DNA of 7,884 bases from Methanomicrobiales archaeon (GCA_012520015.1 JAAYPD010000260.1:1-7884); one strand, 5' to 3'. Counted from the first letter of the stretch, positions 1-6,264 are shown. Made by a program: numbers and translations. The notes: generated by a model from the letters alone, not told the origin.

Positions 1-93
1 ACTTGATGTGCTTTTGACTGCCGAGTACCCAGGGTAGAGATGAAGGCCATTAAGCTGGTTCTCCATGGCATTACCCAATGAATTACCAGTCAT
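1..93 (-). CDS. Possible 5' end of a divergent gene (partial, runs off the window)
   Basis: The minus strand is open from about base 120 to base 1, with ATG codons at 93 and 66. From 93 it would read 31 residues beginning MTGNSLGNAMENQLNG and still be open at the window edge. No strong ribosome binding site precedes either ATG: a GGGT lies six bases before the one at 66. A TTAAAAGC element at 124-117 lies about 27 bases before the ATG at 93, which would suit a leaderless transcript. The stretch is too short to assign a family or to rule out chance, and I recognise no product. It would be divergent from the small membrane protein gene at 226. Confidence 0.27.
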   Translation of the reverse strand, partial: MTGNSLGNAMENQLNGLHLYPGYSAVKSTSS

Positions 94-162
94 TTGCAGT
101 GCGGATATTATGCCAGGCTTTTAAGGATAACCCAATGGCGACTGGTTCTGAAGAATAATTTT

Positions 163-178
163 GAAAGGAATATAAATA
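163..178 (+). promoter_or_regulatory. Archaeal promoter (BRE/TATA) for the small membrane protein gene
   Basis: TATAAATA at 171-178 is a near-consensus archaeal TATA box, preceded by the purine-rich GAAAGGAA at 163-170, which fits a TFB recognition element. Transcription would start about 25 bases downstream, near 200. That gives a leader of roughly 25 bases, enough to include the GGAGG at 212-216. Confidence 0.6.
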
Positions 179-225
179 TCTTTAAAGCAAACCTGTATTG
201 TAATTCAGACTGGAGGATAATTTAA

Positions 226-405
226 ATGGATAAAATGGGACTTGGAATGTTAATCGTAGGTATCCTGCTTGTTATTGGTGGGGCTTATGGCATCTGGTAT
301 TTCCTGCCTGACGTAATCGATGTCATCAAGGGAGCAATAGGTATCGTGGCCCTGCTTGCAGGAATCATGCTTGCCGGAATAGGATTCATCCTTGTCAAGG
401 ATTAA
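226..405 (+). CDS. Small two-helix membrane protein, function unknown (59 aa)
   Basis: The gene starts at an ATG nine bases after GGAGG (212-216) and ends with TAA, giving 59 residues. The product is almost entirely hydrophobic: helix one at about residues 5-27, a short loop containing LPDVIDVIK, helix two at about residues 35-57, then a C-terminal VKD. Glycines are frequent in both helices, which suggests tight packing in a membrane hairpin. There is no signal peptide and no catalytic-looking residue. Its own TATA box lies at 171-178, and a hairpin follows at 417-435, so it appears to be transcribed alone. I recognise no named family. The good promoter, ribosome site and terminator support a real gene, but nothing here shows its function. 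Confidence 0.72.
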   Translation: MDKMGLGMLIVGILLVIGGAYGIWYFLPDVIDVIKGAIGIVALLAGIMLAGIGFILVKD

Positions 406-416
406 TAAAACAACTG

Positions 417-449
417 GTGCAGGGCTTTCCTGCACTATTTCACTTTTTT
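417..449. terminator. Hairpin between convergent genes, likely bidirectional terminator
   Basis: GTGCAGG (417-423) and CCTGCAC (429-435) form a perfect 7-bp stem around a five-base loop. On the plus strand it is followed by TATTT and a run of six T (444-449). On the minus strand it is followed by a T-rich stretch (410-402). It lies exactly between the small plus-strand gene ending at 405 and the minus-strand methyltransferase ending at 435, and touches the latter's stop codon. Archaeal termination depends mainly on U-tracts, so the hairpin may act instead in 3'-end stability. Confidence 0.5.
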
Positions 450-1055
450 AAACCGCTTTATCACGTATATCTCCACCGGGATCTCGTGCCTGTCCCTGGA
501 ATGAAACCAGAATGTCCTTGGAATTGCAAGGCCTGCCTGAACCTCTCCCACAATCTCGCCCCTGTCCCTGATATATCCGGCGATGAAAGACCTGGATCCT
601 GCATTAAAAATCCCATAAATAGTGCCTGCTTTATTTAAGGCCATGTCAAGGAAAGGACGGTCTGCATGCTCGGCCTGGGCCCCGAAAGGAGGGTTCATGA
701 TAACCGTGTCACATTCAGGGATAAGCTCCATGGCCTCCTTACTGGCAACATCGGTCCTGATAAATTGAATATCGCATCCAAGGGAACTGGCATTTGTTTC
801 TGCTATACTGACAGCCTCAATATCAACCTCTACTGCAGTCACCCTTGCACCAAGCAGGGCGGCACCTATTGCCAGGATACCGGTGCCTGATCCAAGGTCC
901 AGCACACTACGGCCAGTGATATCTCCGGCCATCATAGCCATGTGAACAAGTCTTGCGGCAAGAGGCGCAGGTGTCTGGTACTGTTCCCTCTCTGCTGAGG
1001 GGTTACCAAAACCTGATACCCGTTCAAGGAGCATCTCCAGCTGCCTTAGCTTCAT
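435..1055 (-). CDS. METTL5-like RNA N6-adenine methyltransferase
   Basis: This 206-residue protein has a Rossmann-type methyltransferase core. Residues 24-29 (EQYQTP) match the family's conserved N-terminal motif. Motif I, VLDLGSGTG at 51-59, binds S-adenosylmethionine, and VEVD at about 75-78 is the acidic end of strand two. The catalytic NPPF at 121-124 identifies an amino-group (N6-adenine) methylase. The following HADRPFLDMA is typical of the METTL5/COG2263 branch. Human METTL5 methylates an adenine of small-subunit rRNA; a ribosomal substrate here is inferred from that. The ATG overlaps the dph2 stop in an ATGA (1055-1052), so translation is probably coupled. It is the last gene of the five-gene operon. 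A HemK-like protein methylase is less likely because of the HADRPFL signature. Confidence 0.88.
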   Translation of the reverse strand: MKLRQLEMLLERVSGFGNPSAEREQYQTPAPLAARLVHMAMMAGDITGRSVLDLGSGTGILAIGAALLGARVTAVEVDIEAVSIAETNASSLGCDIQFIRTDVASKEAMELIPECDTVIMNPPFGAQAEHADRPFLDMALNKAGTIYGIFNAGSRSFIAGYIRDRGEIVGEVQAGLAIPRTFWFHSRDRHEIPVEIYVIKRFKKVK

Positions 1056-1993
1056 ATTATCTCGTCCACTTCATAATGGTCAAAATCCCTGACACCACAT
1101 AATATCTCAAACTCTCCTGGCGTCAGGACCGGTGCAGGAAACCTGACCTGGTCATCATAGGCAAGGCGTGGGCATGCGGTGTTAACATAGCAGGGAAACC
1201 CGAGGTTTAACAGCTGATCAGGAGTTACTTCTCCAAGCACTACCTTGTATGCCTTATCAGAAAGACTACAGAGCCGGTCTGCAAGCTGTGACCTGCACTG
1301 GCCGGTCTTGGATGAGACGATGATGCCATAAGAATCGGCTTCCCGGGCTTTCTGGATAAGTCCGAACCTTACCCTGAGCAGTCTGTCAGAGTCGGGCTCT
1401 TCTATATTTCCGGTGACTGGATCACATGCAAATACCCGTGCACCGGTTGCAAGCTTAATTCCAATAGGATGAAAAAGTCCTGTTCCAAGGAAGATGATCT
1501 CTTGAGCCCCGGTCCTCCTGGCTGCTTCAAAAGAACATCCAAGCACCTGGCCCCTGCATGGCGTTCGTGGTGACGGGCCTGCTATGATGGGTTTGATTCC
1601 TTCATCAAGCAACAAGCTTGCAGCCTGTGAAAGGAGGTGAATATGCTGGACAGTTGTTACAAGTCCTGCCTCTTTTCCTGTAAGGCGGGGAATGACCTCT
1701 TTTATTACCGAGATATCGCCATCAACAGGCCAGGTCTCATAGATGACCCGTTCTGTTCCATCTACCGGCGTATGACCGATATGGACAAGTATGTCGGCCT
1801 GGTCCCTGGCATCAAGGTCAAGATCACATGCACCATAACAGGGATCGCCACTTATAATCACTTCATAGCCAAGACGGTGCAGATCATCTGCAAGCCTTGG
1901 AAGGAGACGCTTTAACCCCTCCGGTGCCTGGATTGCGACAGTGCGACAGTTTAGTGCAGTAAGCCGCCTGTGAAGGTCAGGAACACTTATCAA
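1052..1993 (-). CDS. dph2: Diphthamide synthase Dph2 (2-(3-amino-3-carboxypropyl)histidine synthase)
   Basis: Archaeal Dph2 is a [4Fe-4S] enzyme that cuts S-adenosylmethionine to a 3-amino-3-carboxypropyl radical and transfers it to a histidine of elongation factor 2, the first step of diphthamide synthesis. The 313-residue length is near that of characterised archaeal homologues. The three cluster cysteines are visible: C56 in YGACD, C153 in VLGCS and C274 in NTACPR, one per subdomain. IQAPEGL (21-27), QHIH (116-119), GTGLFHPIG (170-178) and PVLTPGE (288-294) also fit the family. The start is TTG at 1993, with GGTGA at 2004-2000 six bases before it; an in-frame stop lies just upstream. It overlaps hpt by 17 bases and the methyltransferase by four. 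Later pathway genes are not in the window. Confidence 0.93.
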   Translation of the reverse strand: MISVPDLHRRLTALNCRTVAIQAPEGLKRLLPRLADDLHRLGYEVIISGDPCYGACDLDLDARDQADILVHIGHTPVDGTERVIYETWPVDGDISVIKEVIPRLTGKEAGLVTTVQHIHLLSQAASLLLDEGIKPIIAGPSPRTPCRGQVLGCSFEAARRTGAQEIIFLGTGLFHPIGIKLATGARVFACDPVTGNIEEPDSDRLLRVRFGLIQKAREADSYGIIVSSKTGQCRSQLADRLCSLSDKAYKVVLGEVTPDQLLNLGFPCYVNTACPRLAYDDQVRFPAPVLTPGEFEILCGVRDFDHYEVDEII

Positions 1994-2525
1994 TAACCCT
2001 CACCAGGTCGGTTACTTCAATGGAGACAAGATAAGAATACGGAAGCTTTAACACAGGGTCTCCTTTCCTGATCACAAAGCCTATATCCACTATCTCTGCA
2101 CCTATGCTCTGCAATGCTTCGATGATTCCGTTCATGGTCCCGCCAGTGCTGATCACGTCATCAACAATGACGACCCTGTCACCAGGTTTAATTCCGTTTA
2201 TGTACATCCCGCCTTTGGAGTAACCTGTGACCTGGCAGACATCACATTCGCCCGGGAGGCTGTACTTTCGTTTCCTGATGATGTTAACAGGAATGTCAGT
2301 CATCAGGGACAGGGCAGTTGCCACAGGTATTCCCATGGCCTCGGCAGTGACGATATATTTCACATCTTCCAGATTTAAAAGCCGGATAAGACCTGTTGCA
2401 ATCTCTCTTAGAAGACCTGGATCAATATCTGGTATTCCGTCGGTGATCGGGTGAATAAAATAGTTATAATCACCCATTTTTAGAATCGGGCAGGTGACAA
2501 GTGAATTAGTTAATATCGGGTACAT
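1977..2525 (-). CDS. hpt: Hypoxanthine/guanine phosphoribosyltransferase, archaeal type
   Basis: The enzyme salvages purine bases by joining them to PRPP to form IMP or GMP in the cytoplasm. The PRPP-binding loop VVIVDDVISTGGT is at residues 118-130. DYNYFIHPITDGIP near residues 19-32 and VTAEAMGIP at 59-67 are characteristic of the archaeal HPRT subfamily within the purine/pyrimidine phosphoribosyltransferases. I chose the ATG at 2525 (182 residues). GGAG at 2535-2532 lies six bases before it, and the N-terminus then matches other members in length. A TTG at 2537 would add four residues but overlaps that ribosome site. The gene starts inside the end of mfnA (20-base overlap) and its own end overlaps dph2. 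Some archaeal members prefer adenine, so base specificity is not settled by sequence. Confidence 0.9.
   Translation of the reverse strand: MYPILTNSLVTCPILKMGDYNYFIHPITDGIPDIDPGLLREIATGLIRLLNLEDVKYIVTAEAMGIPVATALSLMTDIPVNIIRKRKYSLPGECDVCQVTGYSKGGMYINGIKPGDRVVIVDDVISTGGTMNGIIEALQSIGAEIVDIGFVIRKGDPVLKLPYSYLVSIEVTDLVRVIDKCS
1997..2004 (-). promoter_or_regulatory. Ribosome binding site that supports the TTG start of dph2
   Basis: Read on the minus strand the site is GGTGAGGG, followed by TTA and the TTG at 1993. GGTGA complements the 3' end of 16S rRNA and sits six bases before the TTG, the same spacing as for hpt. No ATG or GTG is available near this position in frame. Confidence 0.55.
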
Positions 2526-3615
2526 GTGACTCTCCAAAATCTGAAAGGAAGGCTTCTACCACATCCCTGTTAACATGGGGCATGCATACTATCCGCAGAT
2601 CTCCTCTTCTCGTGTAAGAAACGATCCATGGGGATGGGACACTGACATGCTCAAAAGTTGCAACATTGACATCAGGCGTCACTCTTCTCTGAACACCAAA
2701 TGCTTCCATCCCTTCAATCACACGCCTTGTATTTTCCATGCAGCCAGATACAAGGGCTTTCATCCCTCTTCTCCCCATGTAAGCCATGACAGCATATGCC
2801 GCGGCAACCGATGCACCAGGCCTGGTTCCGGTAAGGCTGTATGCCTGCTTTGTTGTGAGGTAGGGCGTCTCTACGAGAAGGTTACAAAAGACCTTCTCAT
2901 CCCTGACCATCAGGATACCGGACGGGATTGTACTCATTCCCATCTTATGTGGATCAACCGAGATAGACCCTACCTCAGGAACAGAGAAATCAAAGGCTGG
3001 TGCGTTTTCAATGAAGGGCAACACATAACCGCCAAATGCCGCATCGACATGAAGGTGTATTCCTTCCTGGCCGGCAATTTTTCCAAGGGCTGGGATGGGA
3101 TCGGTAACTCCATACTCTGTGGTTCCTGCTACACCGATGATGCAGCAGGTGTTTTTATCAATGAGTTCTCCTGCTGCATCGGTCCGCATCCTGAACTCTT
3201 CATCCACCGGGGCAATCCGCATCTCAATATCCATCATCCCGCAGGCCTTCTCAAAAGAGAAATGGGCCGATGCAGGAACGATGATATTTGGGTTCTCTAC
3301 GTTTTTTGTCTTTTTACAAAACCTGAGCACCTGGATATTTGATTCAGTCCCCCCGGATGTTGTGCACCCTCCGGCAGATGGTTCATTGTAAAGATCTGCA
3401 AACCACCTGATAAGCCGGTCCTCAAGATCCGCAGTCCCTGGAAACAACCCTGGGTCGCCAAGATTTGTCTCCATAAAGAGGTTGTGGGCCTCTACTGCCA
3501 CCGGATGAGGCGATGTGCACATGGACGAGAGGATATTGGAATAAGAATAATCCTCTTTTCGTTTTGCCTTTAAAAAACAGAAGAGTTCGTCGGCTGACAG
3601 ACCTTCAGCATCCAT
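2506..3615 (-). CDS. mfnA: L-tyrosine/L-aspartate decarboxylase MfnA
   Basis: This is a PLP-dependent group II decarboxylase. In methanogens MfnA makes tyramine from tyrosine for the methanofuran cofactor; in several archaea it also makes beta-alanine from aspartate for coenzyme A. Seen in the 369-residue product: ETNLGDPGLFPGT near residues 49-61, SGGTES at 87-92 (phosphate contacts), SAHFSFEKA at 116-124, HVDAAFGG at 189-196 (the aspartate pairs with the PLP ring nitrogen) and SVDPHKMG at 219-226, where K224 should form the Schiff base. I chose the ATG at 3615 because the upstream 25 codons lie inside ppsA and lack family similarity. An ATG at 3633 is possible. It overlaps the end of ppsA by 11 bases and that of hpt by 20, consistent with one transcript. 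Sequence does not decide tyrosine against aspartate. Confidence 0.92.
   Translation of the reverse strand: MDAEGLSADELFCFLKAKRKEDYSYSNILSSMCTSPHPVAVEAHNLFMETNLGDPGLFPGTADLEDRLIRWFADLYNEPSAGGCTTSGGTESNIQVLRFCKKTKNVENPNIIVPASAHFSFEKACGMMDIEMRIAPVDEEFRMRTDAAGELIDKNTCCIIGVAGTTEYGVTDPIPALGKIAGQEGIHLHVDAAFGGYVLPFIENAPAFDFSVPEVGSISVDPHKMGMSTIPSGILMVRDEKVFCNLLVETPYLTTKQAYSLTGTRPGASVAAAYAVMAYMGRRGMKALVSGCMENTRRVIEGMEAFGVQRRVTPDVNVATFEHVSVPSPWIVSYTRRGDLRIVCMPHVNRDVVEAFLSDFGESHVPDIN
2532..2535 (-). promoter_or_regulatory. Ribosome binding site that fixes the ATG start of hpt
   Basis: GGAG on the minus strand lies six bases before the ATG at 2525, inside the coding end of mfnA. It overlaps the alternative TTG at 2537-2535, which therefore is unlikely to be the start. 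Confidence 0.6.
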
Positions 3616-5893
3616 ATGGTCTTCTCGCCGCATCAAGGATGATCCGCTGCTCTGTCCTTGCCACAGTCTCACGGATCTTTGCGATTGCATCTATGTTGGA
3701 TGAAACACTGGTGATACCATGTTCAACAAGCCAGGTGACCATGTCAGGATCACTGCCAGCCTGACCGCAGATTGAGATCTCAACCCCGCCTTTCCTGCAG
3801 GCCTGGATGGCATGATCGATCAGGGCAAGGACAGCCGGATGCCGTGGCCAGTACATGTCTGTCACATTCTCATTGTTCCTGTCGATAGCGATGGTGTACT
3901 GGATCAGGTCATTGGTTCCAAAAGATGCAAATTTAATTCCCGCTTTTATGAAATCCTCAATAAGGACTACACTTGCAGGAATCTCTATCATGACACCAAG
4001 GTCCACGTTCTCTACGTCAACGCCAGCCTGCCTGAAGAGTTCCTTTGCCTGGATAAATTCACGTGGATGTGATACCATCGGGAACATTATCCCAAGATTA
4101 TCATAGCCAAGATCCCAGAGCCGTTTAAAGGTATCAATCTGAAGTTTGAACTGGGCAGGACGCTGAAGGTCACGCCTGATACCCCTCCAACCAAGCATTG
4201 GGTTATGCTCTATTGGTTCGGTCTCTCCACCCTGCATATTCCTGAACTCATCTGTGGGTGCGTCAAGGGTCCTGACCCAGACAGGTTTTCCTGGAAATGC
4301 ATCAAGAACAACTTTAATACCACCCATCAGTTCAGAGATGAAATCTTCTTCCCGCTGGTTCCGGATATACCATTCAGGTGTTTTATTAAGACCAAGAATG
4401 AGGTGCTCAATCCTGAGAAGTCCAACGCCGTCAGCGCCTGTTGCAGCTGCACGACCTGCCGCCTCTGGCATTGAAACATTGACCTTAACCGATGTTGCGG
4501 TGATGATCTTTGAAGGCGCGAAGGAAGCCTGGACCTGGGCAGCCCCTGGCTCTGGTGCCGCCTGCGCGATGACCCCGTCATAGATGAGACCTTTTTCTCC
4601 GTCAACACTAATCACCTGTCCGTCGGTCAGGACCTGCGTGGCCTTTCTTGTGCCTACAACAGCCGGTGTTCCAAGTTCACGGGAGACGATGGCCGCATGA
4701 CAAGTCATACCTCCCTCATCTGTTACAATGCCTGCAACCTTGCGCATTGCAGGGACCATGTCAGGGTTGGTCATCCGGGTGACCATTATATCTCCTTCTT
4801 TTACCTTCCCGATATCCCTGACATCATCGACAATTATGACCGGACCACAGGCAATCCCGGGGGACGCGCCCTGCCCCTGTAAGATGACAGTTTCTGCGGA
4901 ACCTGCTTTCGTATCTTTCTTAACAGCAGCCGGACCTTTGATTGTAGTAACCGGTCGGGACTGAAGTATGTAAATCTTATCCCCGACAATTCCCCATTCC
5001 ATGTCCTGTGGAACACCGTAATGCTCCTCAGATACAATGCCATAGGTTGCAAGCCTCCTAACCTCGTCATCCGATAGCACCTGCTGTTCCTGTCGTGACT
5101 TCTCCACTTCCCGGGTGATGGTTCCATAGTTGCCATCAGCAACGATCTCAACGTTTTTCAAAGAGATGAGCCGGTCTGTGATCCGTTCAAGCCTGCGATC
5201 AAAGACATAATTATCAGGAGAAACAGTCCCAGACACAACAGATTCACCAAGACCCCAGGACCCTTCGATGATGGAAAGCGATTCTCCGGTAACCGGGTGG
5301 GAAGTAAACATGACCCCTGCCTTCTCTGAAGGGATGAGCTGCTGAACCACTACTGCAATGTTCACCGAATGATGATCAAAACCCTGTTTTACCCGGTAGT
5401 AAATTGCCCTTGCACCGTAAAGCGATGCCCAGCAGACCTGAACTGCCTTTAAAAGGTTGTCAATCCCTTTTATATTTAGAACAGTCTCCTGCTGTCCTGC
5501 AAAACTTGCATCAGGCAGATCTTCTGCTGTTGCGCTCGACCGGGCAGCGACGATGTCACCTGTCCTGGAGAGTTTCTCGTATGCGATCCTGATTTCACTC
5601 TTAAGGTCATCAGGCATCTTTGCCTCATGAATCAGATCCTTGGCCTTTTTTGCCGCAGATTCAAGCGCATCATTATCATCGACATCCAGTGATTCCAGGA
5701 TTGAATATAAAGGTTCTTCAAGTCCTGTCCTGATTAAAAACCGTCTGAATGCCTGACTGGTAACGACAAAAGCCGGAGGAACTGGGAGCCCTATAGAGGC
5801 CATCTCCCCAAGTGAGGCACCTTTTCCGCCAACTGATGGGATATCCTCTTTACGGATCTCCTCAAGCCAAAGAATATCTGGAACTCCCGTCAT
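3605..5893 (-). CDS. ppsA: Phosphoenolpyruvate synthase (pyruvate, water dikinase)
   Basis: The enzyme converts pyruvate, ATP and water to phosphoenolpyruvate, AMP and phosphate, the entry to gluconeogenesis in autotrophic methanogens. All three domains are present in 762 residues, a normal length. The N-terminal ATP-grasp domain (about 8-320) carries VGGKGASLGEM (21-31) and ARSSATAEDLP (117-127). The swivelling phosphohistidine domain (about 335-440) contains GGMTCHAAIVSRELG (394-408) with catalytic H399. The C-terminal TIM barrel (about 465-745) has FGTNDLIQYT (658-667) and SICGQAGS (707-714) with catalytic C709. The CGQAGS and TCHAAI forms favour PEP synthase over pyruvate phosphate dikinase. 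The ATG at 5893 has a weak AGGT eight bases upstream. It is the first gene of the five-gene operon and ends inside mfnA. Confidence 0.95.
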   Translation of the reverse strand: MTGVPDILWLEEIRKEDIPSVGGKGASLGEMASIGLPVPPAFVVTSQAFRRFLIRTGLEEPLYSILESLDVDDNDALESAAKKAKDLIHEAKMPDDLKSEIRIAYEKLSRTGDIVAARSSATAEDLPDASFAGQQETVLNIKGIDNLLKAVQVCWASLYGARAIYYRVKQGFDHHSVNIAVVVQQLIPSEKAGVMFTSHPVTGESLSIIEGSWGLGESVVSGTVSPDNYVFDRRLERITDRLISLKNVEIVADGNYGTITREVEKSRQEQQVLSDDEVRRLATYGIVSEEHYGVPQDMEWGIVGDKIYILQSRPVTTIKGPAAVKKDTKAGSAETVILQGQGASPGIACGPVIIVDDVRDIGKVKEGDIMVTRMTNPDMVPAMRKVAGIVTDEGGMTCHAAIVSRELGTPAVVGTRKATQVLTDGQVISVDGEKGLIYDGVIAQAAPEPGAAQVQASFAPSKIITATSVKVNVSMPEAAGRAAATGADGVGLLRIEHLILGLNKTPEWYIRNQREEDFISELMGGIKVVLDAFPGKPVWVRTLDAPTDEFRNMQGGETEPIEHNPMLGWRGIRRDLQRPAQFKLQIDTFKRLWDLGYDNLGIMFPMVSHPREFIQAKELFRQAGVDVENVDLGVMIEIPASVVLIEDFIKAGIKFASFGTNDLIQYTIAIDRNNENVTDMYWPRHPAVLALIDHAIQACRKGGVEISICGQAGSDPDMVTWLVEHGITSVSSNIDAIAKIRETVARTEQRIILDAARRPYGC

Positions 5894-5908
5894 GAAGACT
5901 TACCTGTG

Positions 5909-5945
5909 ATTATATATTCCGTTTGACTTGTAATAGAGCTTTTTC
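5909..5945 (-). promoter_or_regulatory. Candidate promoter region of the ppsA operon
   Basis: Two TATA-like elements precede ppsA on the minus strand. TATATAAT at 5916-5909 is the better match but lies only 15 bases before the ATG, so its start point would fall at or just inside the first codons. A weaker element, TCTATTAC at 5938-5931 after the BRE-like CGAAAAAG (5945-5938), would start transcription near 5908 and leave a short leader holding AGGT. I cannot decide between them. Confidence 0.35.
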
Positions 5946-6002
5946 GGTAAGGGCTTTTCAAGGGATACAATGGGAAATAAGAAGATCAGTGATCATGTGA
6001 TA

Positions 6003-6018
6003 ATATAGATAACTATAT
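6003..6018. repeat. Inverted repeat in the ppsA/tRNA divergent region
   Basis: ATATAG (6003-6008) and CTATAT (6013-6018) are inverted copies around a four-base spacer. The right arm overlaps the proposed TATA box of the tRNA promoter. It could be a regulator site or simply AT-rich promoter sequence that is symmetric by chance. Confidence 0.3.
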
Positions 6019-6021
6019 ATG
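6014..6021 (+). promoter_or_regulatory. TATA box for the tRNA-Tyr/tRNA-Asp transcript
   Basis: TATATATG at 6014-6021 would place the transcription start near 6042-6045, a few bases before the first base of tRNA-Tyr at 6051. The region is distinctly more AT-rich than the tRNA genes that follow. Confidence 0.45.
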
Positions 6022-6050
6022 ATAGTGTTAACCACCTTATAGAGCACATT

Positions 6051-6156
6051 CCCGCCTTAACTCAGACTGGTAGAGTGCGCGGCTGTAGACTGATTTGCCG
6101 TTTGAGGCAAGAGCGCAGCTACCGCGATGTCCCCGGTTCAAATCCGGGATGCGGGA
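6051..6156 (+). tRNA. tRNA-Tyr (anticodon GTA), with intron
   Basis: The cloverleaf folds by hand. The acceptor stem is 6051-6057 with 6149-6155, with C1-G72 and discriminator A73 as in archaeal tRNA-Tyr. The D stem is ACTC/GAGT and the D loop contains GG. The anticodon stem CGCGG (6078-6082) pairs with CCGCG (6122-6126). The loop carries T33 and anticodon GTA at 6085-6087. The variable loop is five bases. The T arm CCCGG-TTCAAAT-CCGGG spans 6132-6148. A 32-base intron follows position 37, so the mature tRNA is 74 bases before CCA addition; CCA is not encoded. The acceptor stem has one C-U mismatch at 6:67. It is followed after eight bases by tRNA-Asp and is probably cotranscribed with it. 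Confidence 0.93.
6089..6120 (+). other. Archaeal tRNA intron at position 37/38
   Basis: Thirty-two bases interrupt the anticodon loop between positions 37 (6088) and 38 (6121), the canonical archaeal site. A bulge-helix-bulge can be drawn: central helix CTGT (6083-6086) with GCAG (6115-6118, one G-U pair), and three-base bulges AG^A at the 5' site and CT^A at the 3' site. The intron's own hairpin is TTGCC (6095-6099) with GGCAA (6106-6110). C6114 seems unpaired opposite the 5' bulge, so the motif is relaxed rather than strict. Confidence 0.85.
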
Positions 6157-6164
6157 TATGCCCA

Positions 6165-6237
6165 GCCCAGATAGTGTAGGGGCCTATCATGTCGGCCTGT
6201 CACGCCGACGACTCGGATTCGAATTCCGATCTGGGCG
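6165..6237 (+). tRNA. tRNA-Asp (anticodon GTC)
   Basis: A complete 73-base cloverleaf is visible. The acceptor GCCCAGA (6165-6171) pairs fully with TCTGGGC (6230-6236), and the discriminator is G73, the usual identity base for tRNA-Asp. The D stem has three pairs plus a T-T at 13:22, common in this isoacceptor. The anticodon stem is TCGGC/GCCGA around a loop with T33 and GTC at 6199-6201. The T arm is TCGGA-TTCGAAT-TCCGA (6213-6229). No intron and no encoded CCA. The five bases just before it repeat its first five bases, GCCCA. Confidence 0.95.
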
Positions 6238-6247
6238 TCTTCTTTTT
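6238..6247 (+). terminator. T-rich terminator after tRNA-Asp
   Basis: TCTTCTTTTT begins one base after the discriminator of tRNA-Asp. Archaeal RNA polymerase terminates at such tracts without needing a hairpin, so this probably ends the tRNA transcript. Confidence 0.6.
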
Positions 6248-6256
6248 CCGTCAATG

Positions 6257-6264
6257 TTCTATAG
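6257..6264 (+). promoter_or_regulatory. Possible TATA box for the secreted-protein genes
   Basis: TTCTATAG lies just after the tRNA terminator and would start transcription around 6286. That leaves a leader of about 20 bases before the ATG at 6306 and excludes the upstream in-frame codons that lie within tRNA-Asp. Confidence 0.4.

Noticed and set aside
2..37. Plus-strand frame ending in TAG that could be the C-terminus of an upstream gene
   Set aside because: Only eleven codons are visible and nothing distinguishes them from chance; the opposite strand is open for longer over the same bases.
2575..3342. 255-codon plus-strand frame opposite mfnA
   Set aside because: Its product is rich in Cys, His, Arg and Ser without any domain pattern, and it lies wholly opposite a convincing decarboxylase gene.
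3616..3690. 25-codon N-terminal extension of MfnA
   Set aside because: It overlaps the conserved end of ppsA, shows no similarity to MfnA N-termini, and the ATG at 3615 gives the expected family length.
4254..5151. Several 60-110-codon frames on both strands inside ppsA
   Set aside because: They lie over conserved ppsA coding sequence, have no ribosome sites of note, and have low-complexity or atypical compositions.
6051..6237. tRNA genes as an attachment site of an integrated element
   Set aside because: No integrase gene and no downstream repeat of a tRNA 3' end are visible in the window, although an element extending past 7884 cannot be excluded.
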